From Streptomyces sp. Tu6071 (GTDB taxonomy: Bacteria; Actinomycetota; Actinomycetes; Streptomycetales; Streptomycetaceae), in NCBI RefSeq assembly GCF_000213055.1, contig NZ_CM001165.1, forward strand, positions 7,123,445-7,187,444: DNA of 64,000 nt, written 5' to 3'. The first letter of the stretch is position 1. Each line of letters starts with the position of its first letter. This document shows, piece after piece, positions 24,884-34,189 of the stretch. The position numbers and the translations under genes were made by a program. The notes under the pieces were generated by a model. The model searched no databases. It saw only the letters and a list, made by a program, of their open reading frames with translations, and had not been told where the DNA came from.

Positions 24884-25855
24884 GTGAACGGTGGACGAGG
24901 GAACGCACGGACGGCGAAGGGCTCGACCGGCGGTGCGCCGGACGGAGGGCTCGGACCCCTCCGGCACGTACGGACCGACGCACTCGACATCGCCTACCAC
25001 GACATCGGCCCCGCGCACGGCACGCCCGTCGTGCTGCTGCACGGCTGGCCGTTCGACCCGGTCGGCTCGTACGGTGCGGTGGCGCCCGCCCTCGCCCGGC
25101 GCGGGTACCGCTGCTACGTGCCCTACCTGCGTGGCCACGGCGAGACACGTTTCCGCCACGCGCGCACCCCCCGCTCGGGCCAGCAGGCCGCGCTGGGCGC
25201 CGACCTCCTCGCCTTCCTGGACGCGCTCCGCGTCCCGCGCGCCCTGTTCGCCGGGTACGACTGGGGCGGTCGCGCCGCCGATGTCGCGGCGGCGCTGTGG
25301 CCGGAGCGCTGCGCGGGTCTCGTCTCCGTCAACGGCTATCTGATCCAGAACCTCGCCGTGGCGCGGGAGCCCCTTCCCCCCTCGATCGAATCCGGCTACT
25401 GGTACTTCTTCTACTTCCTCACCGAACGCGGCCGGAAGGGGCTGACCCGCGATCGCGCGGGACTCGCCCGCGTCGTGTGGCAGCGCAACTCGCCCCAATG
25501 GCACTTCACCGAGGCAGAGTTCGCACGGGCGGCCGAGCTGTGGGACAACCCCGATTACGTGGACGTCGTCATCCACGGCTACCGGCACCGCCTCGACGCC
25601 GCGCCCGGCGCACCCGCGTACGCGGAGTGGGAGGCGCTTCTGCGCGAGCAGCCCCGGATCGTCGTCCCCGCGGTGACGCTCGACGGCGAGGCGGACGGCG
25701 TCACCCCCTGGACCGACGGGAGCGGCTACGCGGCCCACTTCACCGGCCCCTGGAACCACCACGTGATCCCGGGAGCCGGGCACAACGTGCCCCAGGAACG
25801 CCCGGAGGCCTTCACCGAGGCCGTCATCGAGGCGGACGCCCTGGGCAGGACGTGA
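24884..25855 (+). CDS. Cytoplasmic alpha/beta hydrolase, paralogue of the Tat-exported one
   Basis: 323 aa from a GTG at 24884 with GGGAGG upstream. It has the same motifs in the same order as the product of 22443-23528: LLHGWPFDPVGSY, the Asp-nucleophile elbow FAGYDWGGRAA, a late acid in LDGEADG and GAGHNVPQE with the catalytic His. There is no signal peptide, so it should act inside the cell. Epoxide hydrolase or haloalkane dehalogenase-type hydrolysis is inferred from the Asp nucleophile. The promoter region lacks the shared TTGAC/GGTTA operator, so the two paralogues are probably regulated differently. Confidence 0.88.
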   Translation: MNGGRGNARTAKGSTGGAPDGGLGPLRHVRTDALDIAYHDIGPAHGTPVVLLHGWPFDPVGSYGAVAPALARRGYRCYVPYLRGHGETRFRHARTPRSGQQAALGADLLAFLDALRVPRALFAGYDWGGRAADVAAALWPERCAGLVSVNGYLIQNLAVAREPLPPSIESGYWYFFYFLTERGRKGLTRDRAGLARVVWQRNSPQWHFTEAEFARAAELWDNPDYVDVVIHGYRHRLDAAPGAPAYAEWEALLREQPRIVVPAVTLDGEADGVTPWTDGSGYAAHFTGPWNHHVIPGAGHNVPQERPEAFTEAVIEADALGRT

Positions 25856-25891
25856 GCGGACGGACCGTCGCGGCGGATCGCGGGACGCCGC

Positions 25892-27568
25892 TCACTCCCA
25901 CGCGACCTCCGTCGTCGCCAGGTGCGCCAGGTCGCGGGCGCGCCACACGTGGGTGTGCGGGGCGAGACGAGCGCGGTACTCCTCCCACGGGGACGGGCCA
26001 CCGCACCAGGCGGTCTCGGCGGCGGCGGGGAGCCGGGGCAGCAGGAGGAGGACCACGTCGGCCAGGCTCGTGACCGACTCCCCGAAGACGGTGGCCTCCA
26101 CCCCCGCGATCCGCTCGGGCGGCACGCCGTGCGTGTGCGGTTCCCATGCCGCCGTGTAGGCCACGTCGCGGTGCCGGTAGGAGGGGAAGCCGAGGCGGGA
26201 GGCGTCGGCCGCCTGCGCGGGCGGAACGATCGCGATGTCGTAGGCGCGGTCGAGATAGAGGTGGGACTGCGGGGAGAGCAGCACCTTCCCGCCGCCCGCG
26301 AGGATGCGCCCCAGGTCCCCGTCGGCCGGGGCGAAGAAGCGGCCCATGGCCTGCGCCAGCTCCAGGGTCCAGCCGTGCCGCAGGAGTTCGGGGCGGGCCT
26401 CCAGTTCCTCCTGGCTGCCCGGCAGTTCCATCATCGGCACGTCCACCCAGAACTGGGCGAGGTCGTCCGGGGTGGTGCCCGCGCGGCTCGACTCCTGCCA
26501 GCCGAGGGGGCGTTTGCCGTGCGCGCGGACGGCGGCGCGCAGGGCCCGTACGGCGACGGCGAAGCTCTCCCCGGTCATCCCGACCGCCTCGTCCGCGCCG
26601 ATGTGCACGTACGGGCCTTCCGTGAGCGCGCACACCCCGGCGAAAATCTCCTCCACGAGAGCGCGCGTGCCGGGGTCCGCCAGGTCGAGCGGCGGTACGA
26701 ACGGGAAGCGACCGGCGAGCCCTTCCGGGCAGGGGGCGGCCGGCAGGCCGGGGACGGCGGCGCGCAGCGCGGCACAGTGTCCGGGCAGGTCGATCTCCGG
26801 GACGAGGGTCACGAAGCGCGCGGCGGCGTACCGCTGCAGCTCCCCGTACTCGTCCGCCGTGTAGAAGGGCGCCTCCCCGGCGGTCAGCCGGGGGAGCCCC
26901 GGCAGTTCGATGCGCCAGCCCTCGTTGTCGGTGAGGTGCAGATGGACGACGTTGAGCTTGTACAGCGCGGCCAGGTCGATGAGCTGCCGCACCTCGGCCG
27001 GGCGCAGGAAGCCGCGCGCCGGGTCGATCAGCAGCCCGCGCCAGGCGAAGTGCGGCGCGTCCGTGAACTCCTGGGCGGGGAGGGTTTGCCCGGGGGAGTG
27101 CGCCGCCGTCGCGAGGAGCTGGAGCGCGCTTGCCGCCGCGCGGAAGAGCCCTTCGGGCGTCGTCGCCCGGCAGTGGAGCCCCGTGGCGTCGACCGTCAGG
27201 CGGTACGACTCGTCGGCGGGCACGTCGAGCCCCGCAGGGGACACGCCCCGCGCGACCGGCCCGTACGGGCTCTCGTCCGTGCGGAGCGCGAGCGTGAGGT
27301 CCCGCGTCCCGCCGTCGTCGCCGAGCGCCGTGGCGCCGTCCTCGTCGCCGAGGGGCAGCAACCGTGTCCCGAGGTGCGGGGCGAGGAGCGTGTGCACGGT
27401 ACGCGCCACCTCCGCGAGCGCGGGGTCCTCGGCCCGCAGCCGCCACCGGCCGCCCACCGGCAGCGGAGGGCCCGGCAGCGCGCGCGCCGGACCGGTGGGG
27501 CGCGGGACGAGGGGGTGCGGATGGTGGCTTGTGGGGGCGGGCGTGTGGTCCGGGCGGGCAAGGGTCAT
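25892..27568 (-). CDS. Beta-N-acetylhexosaminidase, GH20
   Basis: 558 aa from the ATG at 27568 (GGAG 10 bases upstream). An N-terminal GH20b-like domain (to about 160) precedes the (beta/alpha)8 barrel, which starts at WRGLLIDPARGFLRPAEVRQ. LYKLNVVHLHLTDNEGWRIE and FVTLVPEIDLPGH are barrel strands. The catalytic pair is D326-E327 in YVHIGADEAVG, the Asp orienting the N-acetyl group and the Glu acting as acid/base. No signal peptide is seen, so it probably cleaves imported chitobiose or N-acetylhexosaminides in the cytoplasm. It is divergent from the GH1 gene, and the gap between them holds an operator also found upstream of the GH3 gene. Confidence 0.93.
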   Translation of the reverse strand: MTLARPDHTPAPTSHHPHPLVPRPTGPARALPGPPLPVGGRWRLRAEDPALAEVARTVHTLLAPHLGTRLLPLGDEDGATALGDDGGTRDLTLALRTDESPYGPVARGVSPAGLDVPADESYRLTVDATGLHCRATTPEGLFRAAASALQLLATAAHSPGQTLPAQEFTDAPHFAWRGLLIDPARGFLRPAEVRQLIDLAALYKLNVVHLHLTDNEGWRIELPGLPRLTAGEAPFYTADEYGELQRYAAARFVTLVPEIDLPGHCAALRAAVPGLPAAPCPEGLAGRFPFVPPLDLADPGTRALVEEIFAGVCALTEGPYVHIGADEAVGMTGESFAVAVRALRAAVRAHGKRPLGWQESSRAGTTPDDLAQFWVDVPMMELPGSQEELEARPELLRHGWTLELAQAMGRFFAPADGDLGRILAGGGKVLLSPQSHLYLDRAYDIAIVPPAQAADASRLGFPSYRHRDVAYTAAWEPHTHGVPPERIAGVEATVFGESVTSLADVVLLLLPRLPAAAETAWCGGPSPWEEYRARLAPHTHVWRARDLAHLATTEVAWE

Positions 27569-27672
27569 GACGTGCTCCGGGACGACGAAGGCGGGTGGCG
27601 GACGGGATCGCGGACGGTGAAAGCGGTGTCGGCGCTCTCCTCGCCCGGCATCCGCGCGTGTACGCTCACACC

Positions 27673-27696
27673 AAAACCGATCAGTGAACGTTTTTC
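27673..27696. promoter_or_regulatory. Shared glycosidase operator, GH20/GH1 divergon
   Basis: This 24-bp element runs from AAAACCGATC to AACGTTTTTC, with imperfect dyad symmetry (AAAACCGAT against its partner AACGTTTTT). Its reverse complement matches 34087-34110 at about 20 of 24 positions. It sits about 105 bp upstream of both divergent starts. Confidence 0.68.
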
Positions 27697-27805
27697 AAGA
27701 CGCCGGCGGCTCCAGGTCGCGGAGCACGTGTGCGGGACCGCGGAGCGCGGTGCCGCCGCGCTCCGCGGTCCCCCGTCCGGCCACCACGGCAGAAGGGCGA
27801 CCCGC

Positions 27806-29110
27806 ATGTCCCGTACAACCGCCGGTACCGCGCTCCCCGAGGACTTCCTCTTCGGCGCCTCCACCTCCGCGCACCAGACCGAGGGCAACAACCACGCGAG
27901 TGACTGGTGGGCCCTGGAGCACCGGCCCGGCACCTTCCTGCCGCAACCGAGCGGGGACGCGGCCGACAGCTGGCACCGCTGGCCCGAGGACATGGACCTG
28001 CTTGCCGAACTGGGCTTCAACGCCTACCGGTTCAGCATCGAGTGGGCGCGGATCGAACCGGAACGGGGCCACGTCTCGCGCGCCGCGCTCGCCCACTACC
28101 GGGACATGGTGCGCGGCGCGCTCGCCCGCGGTCTCCGGCCCGTCGTCACGCTGCACCACTTCACCAACCCGCGCTGGTTCACCGAACGCGGCGGCTGGAC
28201 GGCGCCCGACGCGCCGGAGGTGTTCGCCGCATACGCGCGCACCGTGCTGCCGGTCCTCACCGAGGGCGTCCGGTACGTCGCCACGATCAACGAGCCGAAC
28301 ATGATCGCGCTCATGCACACCCTCCTCGCCACCGCCCGCGCGGAGGGGTCCGGCGGCGGCATGGAGGGAGCCGCCGCGCTCGGCGCGCGGGCGCTGCCCG
28401 ACGCGGCCGTGACCCGCGCGCTGATCGCCGCGCACGCCGCCGCCCGACGGGTGCTCAAGGAGGCCCGTCCGGACCTCCTCGTCGGCTGGACCGTCGCGAA
28501 CCAGGTGTACGAGGCCGAACCCGGCGCCGAGGAGGTCGCGGCGGCGCACGCGTACCCGCGCGAGGACGTCTTCCTCGAAGCGGCGCGCGGCGACGACTGG
28601 GTCGGGGTGCAGTCGTACACGCGCACCCGTGTCGGCGCGGAGGGCCCGCTGCCCGTGCCCGAGGGCGCGGAGACGACGCAGACCGGCTGGGAGTACCACC
28701 CGGCGGCCCTCGCCGCCGCGATCCGGCACACCATCGCCGTGACCGGCCCGGACGTGCCCGTCCTCGTCACCGAGAACGGCATCGCCACCGCCGACGACGC
28801 CCGACGCCTCGCGTACACGACGGAGGCGCTGCGAGGTCTCGCCGCCACTCTGCGCGAGGGCTGCGACGTGCGCGGCTACCTGCACTGGAGCGCGCTCGAC
28901 AACTACGAGTGGGGTTCCTACGGGCCGACCTTCGGATTGATCGCGGTCGACCCGGAGACCTTCGCGCGGACCCCGAAGGAATCGGCGCGATGGCTCGGCG
29001 GCCTGGCGCGTGCGGGCTGCCTGCCGCCGGAGACGGAGGCGACGGGAGAGGGCGCGCTCGGGGACGGGGGCCGGGAGGGGGCCGGGGCCACCCGTACGGG
29101 AGTGCGCTAG
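27806..29110 (+). CDS. Beta-glucosidase/glycosidase, GH1
   Basis: 434 aa from the ATG at 27806 (AAGGG upstream). It has the GH1 N-terminal signature FLFGASTSAHQTEGNN and a TIM barrel with the acid/base E163 in TINEPN and the nucleophile E323 in VTENG. The W in HWSALDNYEWG is also conserved. The length is slightly under the family norm of 450. There is no signal peptide, so it is cytoplasmic. The C-terminal 25 residues are Gly/Glu/Arg-rich and probably disordered. Aglycone specificity cannot be read. It is divergently transcribed from the GH20 gene and shares its operator with the GH3 beta-glucosidase, consistent with joint induction by a disaccharide. Confidence 0.92.
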   Translation: MSRTTAGTALPEDFLFGASTSAHQTEGNNHASDWWALEHRPGTFLPQPSGDAADSWHRWPEDMDLLAELGFNAYRFSIEWARIEPERGHVSRAALAHYRDMVRGALARGLRPVVTLHHFTNPRWFTERGGWTAPDAPEVFAAYARTVLPVLTEGVRYVATINEPNMIALMHTLLATARAEGSGGGMEGAAALGARALPDAAVTRALIAAHAAARRVLKEARPDLLVGWTVANQVYEAEPGAEEVAAAHAYPREDVFLEAARGDDWVGVQSYTRTRVGAEGPLPVPEGAETTQTGWEYHPAALAAAIRHTIAVTGPDVPVLVTENGIATADDARRLAYTTEALRGLAATLREGCDVRGYLHWSALDNYEWGSYGPTFGLIAVDPETFARTPKESARWLGGLARAGCLPPETEATGEGALGDGGREGAGATRTGVR

Positions 29111-29162
29111 GCCGTCTCTTCAACTGATCTTGGCTGGTGGATCATGGCCCTGGCCGGCGTCA

Positions 29163-30398
29163 TCACAGGCCAGTGCCTCGACTCCAGCGCGGGCGAGCAT
29201 CACCGCTGGTCTCATTTCTGAGGTACACCGCCAGGGCGGCCAGCACCACCAGGCTGACCGGTACGAACAGGTTGCCGAACCCCACGTTCGGGGCGGCAGG
29301 AATCGGCTGGTCGAAGAACGTCATGAACGTCCAGTACGACGTCGCGGCGAGAGCCAGCCAGAGCAGTACGACACCTATCCGTTCGGTCACGAGCCCACTG
29401 CGCCAGGCCCGCACGGTGCACAGCACCAGCAGCGGAGCGAACCACACCCAGTGAAACGGCCAGGACACCGGCGAGATGATCAGACCGGTGAGGGCGCAGG
29501 CCAGGATGCCTGCCAGTTCGTGCCCGCGCCGGGTGGCCCAGGCGGCGACGAGCAGGCCGCCGATTCCCACGATCACGGCGAGGGGGAGCCACAGGTGCTC
29601 CGCGCCGCCGGGCAGCCGCCTGAGCACAGCCAGCATGGACTGGTTGAAGCCCCATGCCTCCTCGAAGACGATCACGCGTTTGATGTCGAGGAACGCGTCG
29701 AACCAGTACCGCGAGGAATCGCCGGGCAGAAACACGAACCCGACAAGCACCGTTCCGGCGAAGCTCGCGGCCGCGGTGAGGGCGGCACGGAGCTGGCGGG
29801 TCATGAGGAGGTAGGGAATGAAGATCAGGGGCGTCAGCTTGATCCCGGCCGCGATCCCGATGCCGACACCACGCCACCGTCCCTTCGCGAGCACCAGGTC
29901 GGCGACGACGAACAGCATGAGGAAGTTGTTGATCTGCCCGGTCCACGAGTTCGCCGAGACGGGCGCCAGTGTCAGGGCGGCGAGCGTCCCGAAGAAGACC
30001 AGCTTCAGCCGGTTCCGGCGGGAGACGCCGGCGGCACCGAGCACGATCCAGAGCACCGCCTCGAGCGCGGCCACGGACAGCACGGCCCACACGACAGTGG
30101 CGACGTCCATCGACACCAGGCCGAGCGGCATGAACAGCAACGCCATGAACGGCGGATAGGTGAACCCGAGAGAGTTCGAGCTGGCGTAGTCGTAGAGCGA
30201 GTCACCGTCGAGCAGCGTCCTGCCCCCACCGCGGTAAACCGCGATGTCCGCGCCGGACAGCCCCGTCCCGAAGACGAGAACCAGCGTCACGGCGACACCC
30301 GCGGCGAGCAGCGCCAGTAACACCCACCAGATCGCGGTGCCGCGAACATCCTCGTCATGCCCAGCCGGCTCACGACGGCCTGTTTCGACGGCACTCAT
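29163..30398 (-). CDS. GT87 polyprenol-phosphate mannosyltransferase-like membrane protein
   Basis: 411 aa from the ATG at 30398. About ten membrane segments span the whole length. The DUF2029/GT87 hallmarks are present: GADIAVYRGGGRTLLDGDSL near residue 50, with the Asp thought to act in catalysis in family members; LYDY; FTYPPFMALLFMPL; and GQINNFLMLFVVADL. GT87 enzymes (PimE type) transfer mannose or arabinose from polyprenyl phosphate outside the membrane to lipoglycans. It stands alone, convergent with the GH1 gene, and its codon use looks slightly less GC-extreme than its neighbours. The actual acceptor is unknown. Confidence 0.87.
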   Translation of the reverse strand: MSAVETGRREPAGHDEDVRGTAIWWVLLALLAAGVAVTLVLVFGTGLSGADIAVYRGGGRTLLDGDSLYDYASSNSLGFTYPPFMALLFMPLGLVSMDVATVVWAVLSVAALEAVLWIVLGAAGVSRRNRLKLVFFGTLAALTLAPVSANSWTGQINNFLMLFVVADLVLAKGRWRGVGIGIAAGIKLTPLIFIPYLLMTRQLRAALTAAASFAGTVLVGFVFLPGDSSRYWFDAFLDIKRVIVFEEAWGFNQSMLAVLRRLPGGAEHLWLPLAVIVGIGGLLVAAWATRRGHELAGILACALTGLIISPVSWPFHWVWFAPLLVLCTVRAWRSGLVTERIGVVLLWLALAATSYWTFMTFFDQPIPAAPNVGFGNLFVPVSLVVLAALAVYLRNETSGDARPRWSRGTGL

Positions 30399-30706
30399 GT
30401 CCGATTACTCCGTTCCGGGAACACTGCCCCAACGGTGAAACGCGCGCGCCCACTGTAACGACTGCTGAGGTGGCCGTCAGTGCCCTCGACGTCTCGTTGT
30501 TTTTCTTCACACGACACGCAACTGCCCCCTGCGGCACGCTGGTTACGCCCACCAGCCTTTTTGGCCGGCCAGCTACGGGCGGACCGTGAACTCCCGCCGC
30601 CACGGCTCCAGCCCGCCCCTCGGATGTGCGCATGACATCGCGAGACGACTCCGAGGGCGGGGTGGTCCTCGCGGTCGGCTCCGCCCCGCGCGTTAGGCTG
30701 CTCGGC
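30399..30706. other. Intergenic region with an orphan hairpin followed by a T-tract
   Basis: This 308-bp gap contains no convincing coding sequence. At 30538-30562 a GCTGGT/ACCAGC stem with a 7-base loop is followed by five T residues, an intrinsic-terminator form rare in such GC-rich DNA. It has no gene upstream of it on the plus strand. Confidence 0.5.
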
Positions 30707-31282
30707 ATGCCGAAGAGAGGCCCGTACGAGAAGGGCGAGGCCAAGCGCGCCGAGATCCTGCGCGTGGCGCTGGACGTCTTCGCCGCCGAGGGGTACCGGG
30801 GCACGTCGCTGCGCAAGGTCGCGGCGAGGTGCGAACTGAGCCTGCCCGGCCTGATGCACTACTTCGCGTCCAAGGAGGACCTTCTCACCCAGGTCCTGCG
30901 GATGCGGGACACCTCCGCGCGCGAGCGACACGCGGAGCGCCCCGCCCGGGAGCGCTTCCTCGCGATCGTCCGCGAGGGCGCGGCGACCCCGGGGCTCGTC
31001 GAGCTGTTCGTCTCGATGGCCGCCGCCGGGAGCGACCCCGGCCACCCGGCTCACGCGCTCTTCGCCGAGCGGTACGCGCAACTGCGCGCGCAGGTGACCG
31101 AGTTCGTGCGCGAGCGTGCCGCCGCCGGCACGCTGACGACCGACGTGCCGCCCGACCGCCTCGCCGTGCTGCTCCTCGCGGCGGTGGACGGCGTGCAGCT
31201 CCAGTGGCTCAACGACCGTTCCGTGGACATGGAACAGCTCGTGGACGACCTGCTGACACTCCTCGGCACCCGCGCGGTCTGA
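30707..31282 (+). CDS. TetR-family regulator
   Basis: 191 aa from the ATG at 30707. No ribosome site precedes it, but TAGGCT lies 7 bases upstream, so the message is probably leaderless. The DNA-binding domain is clear: KRAEILRVALDVFAAEGYRG, then TSLRKVAARCELSLPGLMHYFASKEDLL. The C-terminus (LLAAVDGVQLQWLNDRSVDM) resembles the TetR protein at 35241-35930, so the two are related. It converges on the GH3 gene and lies between the GH1/GH20 and GH3 units that share an operator, making it a candidate controller of both. Confidence 0.88.
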   Translation: MPKRGPYEKGEAKRAEILRVALDVFAAEGYRGTSLRKVAARCELSLPGLMHYFASKEDLLTQVLRMRDTSARERHAERPARERFLAIVREGAATPGLVELFVSMAAAGSDPGHPAHALFAERYAQLRAQVTEFVRERAAAGTLTTDVPPDRLAVLLLAAVDGVQLQWLNDRSVDMEQLVDDLLTLLGTRAV

Positions 31283-31449
31283 GCGGTCGGCGCGCGGGTG
31301 CGCGTCCGCGTCGGGTGGTGCCGACACGGCCCCCGCGCCCCCCCCGAACACGTCGCCGCGCACACGCGGCCGGGCTCACGCGAGCGCCCGACGGACGAGG
31401 CCGAGCCGCCCGCATACCCCGCCGAGCCCGTACGCGTCCCTCAAGTCTC

Positions 31450-33936
31450 TCAGGAACGGGCGTCGTCCTCCGCGAGCGCGGCCTCCACCGTTTCTGCCAG
31501 CGCGGGCAGTTCCTCGGGGGCGACGGGGCTGATCGGGAAGTCGGCGATGACCGCGAGCGGAGTGTCGCGGAGGAAGCGCAGGACGGCCGGGTCGGTGAGC
31601 CCGGTGGCCGCGCCGGACGTGCCCGAGGCGGCGCGCGCCGCGGCGATGTGGCGCTGGAGCACCGCCGAGCCCACCGGGTGGGACAGCCATTCCCCGAGCG
31701 TGGAACTCCCGTTCAGCCGTACACCGCTGGGATCGGCGGCAATCTCCGCCTCCGTGCTCAGCCGGATGTCCCGCGAGGAGGCGCCCACGTCGATCCGGTA
31801 GGTACCGCCCTCGACGTGCCAGCCGTTCTCCCGCACGCTCCAGAAGGCCAGTTCGGCCCGGGGAACCGCGAGAGTGACCGTGCGCTCCTCGCCGGGAGCC
31901 AGGTCGACCGCGGTGAACGCGCGGAGTTCGCGGACCGGGTGGGCGCCCCGGGAGCCGCGCGGCGGGCGGCTGTAGAGCTGGACGATCTCGCGCCCGTGCC
32001 GCTCCCCGGTGTTGGCCACGGTGACGTGTGCCGTGAGGGTCCCGTCCTCGGTGGTCGCCACCGTCAGCGCGCGGTAGGCGAAGCTCGTGTAGGACAGGCC
32101 GTGCCCGAAGGGGAAGGAGACCTCGCGGCCGGTCGCGTCGTAGCCGCGATAGCCGACGAACACCCCGTCTGCGTACCGGACATGCCCCTCCTCGCCGGGG
32201 AAGGAGAGATGGCTCGGGGAGTCCGCGAGGCGCACGGGCACGGTCTCGGCGAGCCGCCCCGAGGGGTTCGCCGTCCCGTAGAGCACCCGGGCGAGCGCCC
32301 TGCCGCCCGCCTGACCGAGGAGCGCGCCGTCGAGCAGTGCCGGGACGCGGTCCTGCCACGGGGCGGTACGGACGACGCCGCCGTGCGAGAGCACCACGAC
32401 GACGCGCGGATTGACCTCGGCCAACTCCGCGAGGAGCGACAGTTGTTCCCCCGGCAGGTCGAGGTGCGTGCGGTCGAAGCCCTCGGACTCCTCGGCGAGC
32501 GGCAGCCCGAGGAAGAGGACCACCGTGTCGGCGCGGGCGGCGAGCGCGACGGCCTCGGCGGTGAGGGCTTCCGCGTCGGGCGACCCGGCCGCGTCGGGGG
32601 GCGTGCCGGGCAGCGCGTATCCCGGGGCGAACTCCACCTCCGCGCCCTCCGCCCGCGCGCGCAGCGCGTCGAGCGGTGTGTCGAGCCGGGTCGGGGTGAC
32701 CTGCGAACTGCCGCCGCCCTGGTAACGGGGGGTACGGGCCAGCTCGCCGACGACGGCGAGCCGCCCGGTGGCGGGGGAGAGGGGGAGGAGGCCGCCCTCG
32801 TTCCGCAGCAGCACCACGCACCGCTCGGCCGCCTCGGCGGCGAGGCGGTGGTGGGCCTCGGCGAGGGCCGCCAGGGCCGGGGCGCTCGCGGTGGAGCCGT
32901 GGGCGGCGTCCGTCGCGGAGACCTGCGGGGCGCTCGCTCCCGCACCGCCCTCACCAGCGATGCCGCCCGCACCGCCCGCGCCTCCGGCACCGCCCGTACC
33001 GCCCGCGCGCCGCGCGAAGAGAGCGAGCCGGGCGACCGAGCGGTCGAGGACGGCCTCGTCCAGAAGGCCCCGCTCGACCGCCGCCACCACCTCCCGGTCC
33101 GTGCGTCCGCCCACGGCCGGCATCTGGAGGTCGAGCCCGGCGCACAGCGCGCTCACCCGGTCGCGCACGGCGCCCCAGTCGGAGACGACGATGCCGTCGA
33201 AACCCCACTCCCCGCGCAGGATCTCGGTCAGCAGCCGGGCGTTCTCGGTGACCGGGGTGCCGTTGACCGCGTTGTACGCGGCCATCACCGACCACGGCCG
33301 GGCCGTCCGCACGACGCGCTCGAAGGCCCGCAGGTACAGCTCGCGCAGTGGCCGCTCGTCGATGTCGGCCGAGACCCGCATCCGGTCGGTCTCCTGGTTG
33401 TTCGCCGCGTAGTGCTTGAGCGAGGCGCCGACACCGGCCGTCTGGAGTCCTTCGACCATCGCCCCGCCGAGCGCCGCCGAGAGCAGCGGGTCCTCCGAGA
33501 AGTACTCGAAGTTGCGCCCGCAGAGCGGTGAGCGCTTCAGGTTGATGCCGGGGCCGAGCACCACGCCGACGCCGTACGCGCGGGCCTCGGCCGCGAGCGC
33601 GCCCGCGACGCGGCGGGCGAGCGCGGGGTCCCAGGAGTTGCCGAGCGCGACGGCGGGCGGGAAACACGTCGCGGGGCTCGCGCTGCGCAGCTCCAACTGG
33701 CCCCCGTCGCCGCTCCGGCGCGGCAGGCGCAGCCCGTGCGGCCCGTCCGAGAGCGTGACGGCGGCGATCCCGGCTGTCGCGTTCCCCTCGGTGACGAAGT
33801 CCCCGGCACCGCTGGTGAGCGCGGCCTTGGCGGCGAGGGGGAGGGCGGTGGGGGAGAGGGGTGCGGAAGCTCCGGTCGCGGCCGGGGGCGCGGGGCGGGA
33901 GCCGGAGGGTACGGGGGGCCGGGTGGGCGAAGTCAT
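31450..33936 (-). CDS. Beta-glucosidase, GH3
   Basis: 828 aa from the ATG at 33936. The open frame extends to 34209, but the added segment is Arg/Pro-rich and crosses the operator at 34087, so it is not coding. The GH3 N-terminal barrel is seen in LSDGPHGLR, SLKHYAANNQET, and the nucleophile D253 in VVSDWGAV. The C-terminal (alpha/beta)6 and fibronectin-III-like domains follow (FPFGHGLSYTSFAY, ANTGERHGREIVQLYSRPP). A Gly/Ala linker with a tandem GGAGGAGGA-type sequence (about 310-340) separates them. No signal peptide is seen. It hydrolyses beta-glucosides in the cytoplasm. Its upstream operator matches the one between GH20 and GH1. Confidence 0.93.
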   Translation of the reverse strand: MTSPTRPPVPSGSRPAPPAATGASAPLSPTALPLAAKAALTSGAGDFVTEGNATAGIAAVTLSDGPHGLRLPRRSGDGGQLELRSASPATCFPPAVALGNSWDPALARRVAGALAAEARAYGVGVVLGPGINLKRSPLCGRNFEYFSEDPLLSAALGGAMVEGLQTAGVGASLKHYAANNQETDRMRVSADIDERPLRELYLRAFERVVRTARPWSVMAAYNAVNGTPVTENARLLTEILRGEWGFDGIVVSDWGAVRDRVSALCAGLDLQMPAVGGRTDREVVAAVERGLLDEAVLDRSVARLALFARRAGGTGGAGGAGGAGGIAGEGGAGASAPQVSATDAAHGSTASAPALAALAEAHHRLAAEAAERCVVLLRNEGGLLPLSPATGRLAVVGELARTPRYQGGGSSQVTPTRLDTPLDALRARAEGAEVEFAPGYALPGTPPDAAGSPDAEALTAEAVALAARADTVVLFLGLPLAEESEGFDRTHLDLPGEQLSLLAELAEVNPRVVVVLSHGGVVRTAPWQDRVPALLDGALLGQAGGRALARVLYGTANPSGRLAETVPVRLADSPSHLSFPGEEGHVRYADGVFVGYRGYDATGREVSFPFGHGLSYTSFAYRALTVATTEDGTLTAHVTVANTGERHGREIVQLYSRPPRGSRGAHPVRELRAFTAVDLAPGEERTVTLAVPRAELAFWSVRENGWHVEGGTYRIDVGASSRDIRLSTEAEIAADPSGVRLNGSSTLGEWLSHPVGSAVLQRHIAAARAASGTSGAATGLTDPAVLRFLRDTPLAVIADFPISPVAPEELPALAETVEAALAEDDARS

Positions 33937-34086
33937 CTGGGATACCTGCCGGTTGAGGTGCGGAAGAGGGCGCGGCGGAGGCGGCGGGGCGCGGCGGCGA
34001 CGCGGCGGCGACGCGGGGTGCCGGGGCCGCCCGCCGGTGTGGCGGCGGGGGCGGGGGAGTGGAGAGGCGGCACGAGCGCGGAGTAT

Positions 34087-34110
34087 GAAAAACGTATGGT
34101 GATCGGTTTT
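34087..34110. promoter_or_regulatory. Shared glycosidase operator upstream of GH3
   Basis: This 24-bp element begins GAAAAACGT, ends GATCGGTTTT, and is followed by TGGTGT. It matches the reverse complement of 27673-27696 at about 20 of 24 positions and lies 150 bp upstream of the GH3 ATG. Confidence 0.68.
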
Positions 34111-34189
34111 TGGTGTCAAGGGGCCGAGGGTGGGTGAGGGTGGTGGGGCCCCCGACAATGCTCTGCGCCGTCTTCTCCCCTCCCGCCCA

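Noticed and set aside
24733..24990. Longer N-terminus for the coiled-coil protein
   Set aside because: The upstream part is Arg/Pro/Cys-rich and overlaps the divergent hydrolase start; the GTG at 24732 has a good ribosome site.
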